64,000 bases of DNA from NCBI RefSeq assembly GCF_900112645.1, contig NZ_FOMO01000002.1, forward strand, positions 119,593 through 183,592. Reading direction: 5' to 3'. Below, in pieces: positions 58,785-64,000 of the stretch (the first letter of the stretch is position 1; every line of letters begins with the position of its first letter). The position numbers were made by a program, and so were the translations under genes. Source of the stretch: Phytopseudomonas straminea (GTDB taxonomy: Bacteria > Pseudomonadota > Gammaproteobacteria > Pseudomonadales > Pseudomonadaceae). The notes below the pieces were generated by a model, which worked only from the letters and a program-made list of their open reading frames with translations, made no database searches and had not been told where the DNA came from.

Positions 58785-59915
58785 TCAGCATTCCTTGTCG
58801 CAGGTAGCGCGGACCTCTGGGCCGGTGCCTTCGGTCATAGCCAATTCTTGCCTGTGCAATTGACCGAGACGGCTGCGGGTTCGTACGAAATCCTGATGGG
58901 CGGAGCCGCGGCACAGGCGCTCGAGACTGAATTCGCTGCACAACAGCAGCGTGGCGCCGGCATCGTACGCGATATCTACCAGATTGATGAACCGCTGGCA
59001 GGCATCGGTGGGTTGGGAATCCAGGGTCGGCACGCCGGTCAGGGCCAGGCGCGGATAACGCTGCAACAGCCAGAGAAAGTCTGCCGTGGAGTGGGCGTTG
59101 CCGCACAGCTCGGCGAACTCCAGCCAGGCGCGACCGGGCGCCAGGGCGCGCACCTGCAGCGGATGATGATTGACGGTCAGCAGCTGATCACGCTGGGCCT
59201 GCTCATCCAGCGCCAGCCAGCGTTCCAGATAAGCCTGGCCGCCCGCCGACTGCGGCCACAGGTACTCGCCCCACTGCTGGGCGTTGCCCGGCAGTTCGCG
59301 GTAATCGGTGCCGGCATCCAGGGTCAGCACGGTAAAACGCTTCTCGAGCATCTGGATCGCCGGGGTGAAGCGCTCACGGTACAACGGATTGGGGCACAGC
59401 CCGGCCGGCGGATAGTTGGAGGTCATGACCAGGCCGACGCCCTCCTCGACCAGCACGTCGAGCAAGCGGCGCAAGAGCATGGCATCACCGATGTCATGCA
59501 CGTGGAACTCATCGAAGCACAGCAGACGGATGTCCTGGGCGAGCGCGCGGATCGCCAGTACCAGCGGGTCAGGCTGACCGGCGAACAGCTGCATGCGCTG
59601 CTGCAGCTCCTGCAAAAAGGCATGGAAATGTACGCGGCGCTTGGCGCTGAACGGCGCCGCCACGAAGAAGGCGTCCATCACGAAGCTCTTGCCGCGCCCC
59701 ACGCCGCCCCACAGATAAACGCCGGCCGCCGGCTTGCGCAGCCAGCCACGACGCCCCGTGCACCAGCCTTGCAGCCACTGCCCCAGGGTATCAATTGCTT
59801 GCTGTTGCTGACTGTCGGCGTGAAAGCCACGGGCTTCGAGCGCCGCGGTGAAACCTTGATGGATGCGCGCGTCGATCTGCTCGACGGGCGCATCCAGGTC
59901 GCTGTCAGAAATCAA
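58785..59915 (-). CDS. AFG1/ZapE-family ATPase (ZapE paralogue)
   Basis: A protein of about 376 residues. Walker A GGVGRGKS, Walker B LLCFDEFHVHD and sensor TSNYPPAGL are typical of AFG1/ZapE, but the sequence is diverged from the usual ZapE. No ATG is present at the expected place: the best start is a TTG at 59915 inside the last codons of pcaG (11-base overlap); a TTG at 59978 is the alternative. Role in this operon is unclear; family members disassemble or hand over proteins. Confidence 0.8.
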   Translation of the reverse strand: MISDSDLDAPVEQIDARIHQGFTAALEARGFHADSQQQQAIDTLGQWLQGWCTGRRGWLRKPAAGVYLWGGVGRGKSFVMDAFFVAAPFSAKRRVHFHAFLQELQQRMQLFAGQPDPLVLAIRALAQDIRLLCFDEFHVHDIGDAMLLRRLLDVLVEEGVGLVMTSNYPPAGLCPNPLYRERFTPAIQMLEKRFTVLTLDAGTDYRELPGNAQQWGEYLWPQSAGGQAYLERWLALDEQAQRDQLLTVNHHPLQVRALAPGRAWLEFAELCGNAHSTADFLWLLQRYPRLALTGVPTLDSQPTDACQRFINLVDIAYDAGATLLLCSEFSLERLCRGSAHQDFVRTRSRLGQLHRQELAMTEGTGPEVRATCDKEC

Positions 59916-60513
59916 AAAACACCGTTTCGCCGTCCCCCTGAATGCGGATATCAAATCGGTAGGCCGGCTTGCCGTCAACCTCGCAGCGCTTGGCGATCAG
60001 GGTTTCGCGGCGCGACGGCTGCTCGATCAGGTTGAGTACCGGGTCCTTGGCGTTGGCATCGGCTTCATCCTCGAAATACAGACGGGTGTGCAGGTGAATA
60101 TTGATGCCGCGGGCGAACAGCGCGATGTTCACGTGGGGCGCCATCGGCACACCGGCGGCATTGTTGACCACACCGGGCTTGACGGTCTGCACCGTCCACT
60201 CGCTGCCGGCATCGAAGGTGGTGGCGGTACGGCCAAAACCGTTGAAGGGTTTGTCCAGGTTGTACTCGGCGTCGTAACGGCCCTGGTTATCGGCTTGCCA
60301 GAGCTCCAGAAAGGCGTCGCGCACCAGGTGGCCGTTGCCGTCGTAGACGTGGCCGATCAGGGTGATGTGCTCGCCCGGCGCACCGGGTTTGGCCATCTGG
60401 TTCCAGATTTCCTGGTCGCGGGTCGGGTTGCCGGCAGCGGCCAGGGCCAGGCCGATATGTACGTAGGGGCCGGCGGTTTGCGAAGCGGTTTCGGGCAAGA
60501 GTTCGACAGGCAT
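59905..60513 (-). CDS. pcaG: Protocatechuate 3,4-dioxygenase alpha subunit
   Basis: A 202-residue intradiol dioxygenase subunit: PGEHITLIGHVYDGNGHLVRDAFLELWQADNQGRY, HVNIALFARGINIHLHTRLYF and a C-terminal DIRIQGDGETVFFDF. It pairs with PcaH, which holds the iron, to cleave protocatechuate to 3-carboxymuconate. It starts 10 bases after pcaH and overlaps the ATPase gene at its end. Confidence 0.95.
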   Translation of the reverse strand: MPVELLPETASQTAGPYVHIGLALAAAGNPTRDQEIWNQMAKPGAPGEHITLIGHVYDGNGHLVRDAFLELWQADNQGRYDAEYNLDKPFNGFGRTATTFDAGSEWTVQTVKPGVVNNAAGVPMAPHVNIALFARGINIHLHTRLYFEDEADANAKDPVLNLIEQPSRRETLIAKRCEVDGKPAYRFDIRIQGDGETVFFDF

Positions 60514-60523
60514 GGCGGGCTCC

Positions 60524-61237
60524 TCAGCAGTTCTCGAAGTGGGTCTTGCGCTGGCCGCGCAGCACGATGTCGAAACGGTAGGCCAGGCAGTCCATGGGGT
60601 TGGCCATGCTCATGTCGAGCTTGGCGATCAGCGTCTGTACCGCGTCCGGGTTGGCGATGGACTTGACGATCGGGCACAGCGGGATCAACGGATCCCCTTC
60701 GAAATACAGCTGGGTGATCAGTTTGGTGGAAATCGACGGACCACTGATGGAGAAGTGAATGTGCGCCGGGCGCCAGTCATTCGGGCCGTTGCGCCACGGG
60801 TATGGGCCCGGCTTGACGGTACGGAAGCTGTAATTGCCCTCGCTGTCGGTCAGCGCGCGGCCGACGCCGCCGAAGTTCGGATCCAGCGGCGCCAGGTAGC
60901 GATCGTTCTTGTGACGGTAGCGGCCGCCGGCATTGGCCTGCCACATCTCCACGAAGGTATGGGGAATCGGCTTGCCGTACTGATCCATTACCCGACCACA
61001 CACCAGAATGCGCTCACCGATGGGCAGACCACCATTATTGAAATTGAGCAGCAGGTCGTTGTCGTGCTTGCCCATCTTCAGATGGGTGAAATCCGGCCCG
61101 GTGGTTTCCGAAACCGATTGCGGAATGCTCACCAGTGCTTGGCGTGGCGAACGGGCGATGGAGGTTTTGTAATCGGGGGTGAAGGCTTTGGGGTGCCAAT
61201 TGCGATCACGGATGATGAAACGGCTGTCCTCGGACAT
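60524..61237 (-). CDS. pcaH: Protocatechuate 3,4-dioxygenase beta subunit
   Basis: A 237-residue catalytic subunit. Iron ligands can be placed: Tyr in [16 protein letters not shown] (two Tyr) and two His in [12 protein letters not shown]. The start MSEDSRFI at 61237 has GGAGCGTCCC nearby; an upstream frame to 61297 is not favoured. First gene of pcaH-pcaG-ATPase-AEC. It is divergent from the porin gene. Confidence 0.95.
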   Translation of the reverse strand: MSEDSRFIIRDRNWHPKAFTPDYKTSIARSPRQALVSIPQSVSETTGPDFTHLKMGKHDNDLLLNFNNGGLPIGERILVCGRVMDQYGKPIPHTFVEMWQANAGGRYRHKNDRYLAPLDPNFGGVGRALTDSEGNYSFRTVKPGPYPWRNGPNDWRPAHIHFSISGPSISTKLITQLYFEGDPLIPLCPIVKSIANPDAVQTLIAKLDMSMANPMDCLAYRFDIVLRGQRKTHFENC

Positions 61238-61580
61238 GGGACGCTCCTGTTTATTGAATTTGTGGAGTCGCCGGTCATATGGGCGCCGAGGCGCCAATGC
61301 AGGCTCTGCGGGCCATGATCAGCCAGGAAGAACGAGCCGACTAATGAAAAAGAACGGCACATACATAACCTGATGGTTATCCAATAAATTATTTTGAAGC
61401 ACCCGTACGTCATGCAGCCGGCTCTCCAGGTTCGAGTTCAGCGGGAGCGTTTGGAGAAAGCTGATCTAGTGTTGGCAAGGAAAGACAAATGAATGGCAAG
61501 GACGCTCAAGGGCTGTCTTGGGCAAACACCTAGTATCGACTCACCCTTCGCCCCATAAGAAAAACCCAGGGAAGCCAACC
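61238..61580. promoter_or_regulatory. Divergent promoter region pcaH / porin
   Basis: 343 bases with no gene, containing the start sides of both operons. It should hold binding sites for an aromatic-acid regulator (PcaR-like or LysR-type), but I could not identify a clear palindrome. Confidence 0.4.
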
Positions 61581-62906
61581 ATGCCCAAGTCCTTCGTGCT
61601 GCAACGCTCCGCCCTCGCCCTCTTGATCGCCGCGGCCTCCCAGGCAGGCGCGTACGAGCTCTACGGCGACGATGACACCCATGTGAATGCCAACCTCGAA
61701 GCCGTGTTCGGCATCTTCCACAGCCAGGAGCGCTATGCCACCACGGGCGCTACACGCGCCGGTTCGGCGTCGTGGCGCGAGGGCTACCTCAAGTATGGCG
61801 TCAGCGCCGACCAGGGGCTTGGCGGCGCCGGCACGGCTTATGGCGCGTTCGGTTTCCTCTCTTCGGGCACCTGGGGCGACGGCGATGCAGCCAGCTTCAC
61901 CGATGGCTCGGAGCGCACCACCAAGATCGAAGATGCCTATATGGGCTGGCGCTCGGCTGACCTGTTTCCGGTGCTGGGTGAGGACGGCGTGGATCTGTCC
62001 TTCGGCCGCCAGAACATCGTGGTCGGCGATGGCTTCCTGATCAATGGCGACGCCCTGAACCTCGGCAAGGGCGTGGCCGACGGCGAATTCAATCGCGGCG
62101 GCGGCTACTATCTTGCCGCCCGCAAGAACTTCCACCAGACCGCCGTGCTGCGCCTGGGCGGTAAGGAAGGCTGGCGCAGTGACCTGATGTGGATCAAATC
62201 CGACAACCGCGCCCAGGCGCGCTCGGAAATGTACGTCGGCACGCTGGAGCATGTTGCCGAAGCCGGCACCGTAGGCCTGACCTATATCGACGTCAAAGAC
62301 GTGGACGATAAATACGCCAACGCTACGCAACTGAACCGCGACGGCATGAAGACCTACAGCCTGCGTGCCCAGGGCAATGCCGGCGTGAAGGATTTGTTCC
62401 TGTCCGGCGAATACGCCTGGCAGGACAAACGCAAGGTGGATAACGAAGACGCCTGGTATCTGGAAGCCGGCTGGACCTTCTCCGATGTCGCCTGGTCACC
62501 GAAGGTCAACTATCGCTACAGCCGATTCTCGGAAGGCTACGACACCCTGTTCTACGGCCTCAACCGCGGCTTCGGCACCTGGTTCCAGGGCGAGGTGGCC
62601 GGCAACTACGCAGGCCCCTTCAACAGCAATACCCGCATTCACCACTTAGGCGCCAGCGTCACGCCGCTGGAGAACCTGACCGTAGGCGCACTGTGGTTCA
62701 ACTACGACACCATCAAGAACGACCTCGGCAACCTCTCCGGCCGTGAGCTCGATGTGTATGCCCAGTGGGGCCTTACGGAAAATCTGGCGGTCATTCCCTT
62801 GGTCGGCCTCTACCAGCCGAAGAAAAGCGCTGATAACGGCGGCACCCAGTTGGGTAGTAATGACCGTAACGTCTACACCCAGCTGATGTTCGCCCTCTCC
62901 TTCTGA
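61581..62906 (+). CDS. Outer-membrane beta-barrel porin
   Basis: A 441-residue protein with a signal peptide (MPKSFVLQRSALALLIAAASQAGA, cut near 24), alternating strands through the whole length and a C-terminal Phe, as in outer-membrane proteins. Strand pattern (VNANLEAVFGIFHSQERY, SFGRQNIVVGDGFLINGDALNLG) is like substrate-specific or alginate-export-type porins; exact family uncertain. Its divergent position from pcaHG suggests uptake of an aromatic acid, by inference. Ends before a hairpin. Confidence 0.75.
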   Translation: MPKSFVLQRSALALLIAAASQAGAYELYGDDDTHVNANLEAVFGIFHSQERYATTGATRAGSASWREGYLKYGVSADQGLGGAGTAYGAFGFLSSGTWGDGDAASFTDGSERTTKIEDAYMGWRSADLFPVLGEDGVDLSFGRQNIVVGDGFLINGDALNLGKGVADGEFNRGGGYYLAARKNFHQTAVLRLGGKEGWRSDLMWIKSDNRAQARSEMYVGTLEHVAEAGTVGLTYIDVKDVDDKYANATQLNRDGMKTYSLRAQGNAGVKDLFLSGEYAWQDKRKVDNEDAWYLEAGWTFSDVAWSPKVNYRYSRFSEGYDTLFYGLNRGFGTWFQGEVAGNYAGPFNSNTRIHHLGASVTPLENLTVGALWFNYDTIKNDLGNLSGRELDVYAQWGLTENLAVIPLVGLYQPKKSADNGGTQLGSNDRNVYTQLMFALSF

Positions 62907-62927
62907 TCCGAATGCCAGGCGTTATAA

Positions 62928-62965
62928 GGGGGCAGCCACCCTGAATGGCTGGCCCTTTTCGTTTT
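62928..62965 (+). terminator. Terminator after the porin gene
   Basis: GGGGGCAGCCACC and GGCTGGCCC can pair with a bulge, followed by TTTTCGTTTT. Confidence 0.6.
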
Positions 62966-63006
62966 GGGAACGTGTAGCGATCCTGGGCAATAGCTCGCCC
63001 AGTGCA

Positions 63007-64000
63007 TCAACCAGCAGCAACACCAAGTTCGAAACACCCTAATAGTGCACTCAGCTCTGTCTGGTCATCGGCTGCCTGCATCGCCCACACCAGTCCCAGC
63101 TCAGGGCATATCTGCTTTACCTCGAAGCCTTCGGGAACGCGGCCCCTGGCGATGCAGCGGTAATCGGCCGTATCGAAGCAGACCACCTGATTCTGCCGAT
63201 AGCGCGTTTCGCCTTCGTGCTCGAAGCTCGATACGCCGATCACCCACAGCACGCGACCATCGCGCGAAACCTCAAGCTGCCAGAATGGCAGGCCCAGATC
63301 CTGTTCGACGCAAACCTCATAGGGTGACACCGACACGGCCAGCAGGGTTGTCGGCGCCGCCCAGCTCACCCCATTGCCGTCGGCTTGGCGACCGGCGCCC
63401 AGCGACAGCCACAAGCGCCCCGACTCGTCGGCGGCCGTGACGCAGTGCGCGGGCAGGCTGGCCAGGCGTTTGGGCGTTTTTACCAGGCCCTTGGTGAGCT
63501 GCCAGACACTGCCGTCGACACAGGCCAGCAGCGCGTCGCCGGCAATGCCATGCAAGCGCCCTGCTGCCGGCAACGCACGACGTTTGACCGCACCGCTCGC
63601 CAGATCGATGGCAGAAACGGAGCTGGCCGCCGCGTTCATGGCCAGCATGAAGCCATCCTGGCAGAGCAGCTGGTCACTGTATTTGGGAATACGCGAGGTC
63701 CACTTGGCCAACGGCTGCAGGCTATCCGCAGCCAGACGAAACAGCTTCTGATCGGTAGCGGCCAGCCAGTTGCCCTCGGCCTCCCGGGTCAATGCGCGAG
63801 CGGCATTGCCCAGGCGCACACTGGCCCGTTCGTGCCCGTCCTGCAGATCGAGGCTGCGCAGGCGCAGTGCGCCAAAGGCAACGCCCCAGCCATCGGCAAC
63901 CAATAGTTGCCCGCCCACTGGATCGGCCCACAGGCGCTGGGCCTGTAAACCGGGGATGCGGGTCGACCAGCGCATCGGCAGTGCGACGGTTGAAGATAGG
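63007..64000 (-). CDS. Beta-propeller-like hypothetical protein, N-terminus missing
   Basis: At least 330 residues, with the frame still open at the window edge; an internal ATG at 63975 is unlikely to be the start. Repeated strand units (LLVADGWGVAFGALRLRSLDLQDG, GNWLAATDQKLFRL, LLACVDGSVWQLTKGL, GRLWLSLGAG) look like blades of a beta-propeller. There is no catalytic motif. Function unknown. It is convergent to the porin terminator. Confidence 0.65.
   Translation of the reverse strand, partial: LSSTVALPMRWSTRIPGLQAQRLWADPVGGQLLVADGWGVAFGALRLRSLDLQDGHERASVRLGNAARALTREAEGNWLAATDQKLFRLAADSLQPLAKWTSRIPKYSDQLLCQDGFMLAMNAAASSVSAIDLASGAVKRRALPAAGRLHGIAGDALLACVDGSVWQLTKGLVKTPKRLASLPAHCVTAADESGRLWLSLGAGRQADGNGVSWAAPTTLLAVSVSPYEVCVEQDLGLPFWQLEVSRDGRVLWVIGVSSFEHEGETRYRQNQVVCFDTADYRCIARGRVPEGFEVKQICPELGLVWAMQAADDQTELSALLGCFELGVAAG

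Overview
The window is high-GC bacterial DNA from a gamma-proteobacterium and almost certainly a Pseudomonas. The block merR-like / ihfA / pheT / pheS / rplT / rpmI / infC / thrS with tRNA-Val, plus a PA2778/PA2779-type pair, a protocatechuate pcaHG unit, BolA, ArfB, TrhO and dispersed REP-type palindromes, fits that genus. A mendocina/oleovorans/alcaligenes-like lineage is only a guess.

Layout. 1-5.2 kb: core-like genes (end of a DUF421 membrane protein, a 31-residue membrane peptide, AraC regulator divergent from an exported hydrolase, a lipoprotein, an amino-acid permease broken by an 11-bp tandem duplication). 5.2-16.8 kb: an accessory defence island of lower, uneven GC. It holds two small phage/island-type genes, an Mrr-family restriction endonuclease, and one tightly packed minus-strand operon hsdR-hsdM-hsdS-ATPase-HNH nuclease. 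The last two genes form a Septu (PtuA/PtuB)-like module fused into a type I restriction-modification operon. At 16.84 kb lies a degenerate direct repeat of the 3' end of tRNA-Pro(GGG) plus its terminator; the intact tRNA is at 26.2 kb. The repeat looks like an old integration scar, so 16.8-26.1 kb is probably a second acquired segment. That segment carries a two-gene RNA end-healing/sealing cassette (RNA ligase and HD-Pnk kinase), a lipoprotein, and three signalling proteins: a hybrid histidine kinase, a GAF/degenerate GGDEF/EAL protein and a soluble PAS-PAS chemoreceptor of BdlA type. No integrase was seen.

26.3-33.6 kb is the conserved translation operon thrS-infC-rpmI-rplT-(hairpin)-pheS-pheT-ihfA-merR, with infC using an AUU start. 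33.9-43.5 kb: tRNA-Val, PA2778/PA2779 family pair, LysR divergent from dkgB, arfB, a membrane hydrolase, a chemoreceptor and an AroP-like permease. 43.6-47.7 kb: tyrosine/homogentisate degradation operon hpd-hmgA-fahA-(two REP pairs)-maiA, with unusually short forms of HmgA and FahA. 48-57.6 kb: a membrane coiled-coil-like protein, the operon trhO / DsbA-like / ABC exporter, an alcohol dehydrogenase, bolA, a DUF2059 protein, a DUF2804 protein, fumC and a flavodoxin-fold oxidoreductase. 57.8-62.9 kb: pcaH-pcaG-ZapE paralogue-AEC transporter in one compact operon, divergent from an outer-membrane porin. 63.0 kb to the end: the C-terminal part of a beta-propeller-like protein running off the window.

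The most interesting part is the composite hsdRMS-ptuAB-like operon beside mrr, together with the neighbouring RNA-repair cassette. Assignments rest on reading motifs and context; no database search was possible.
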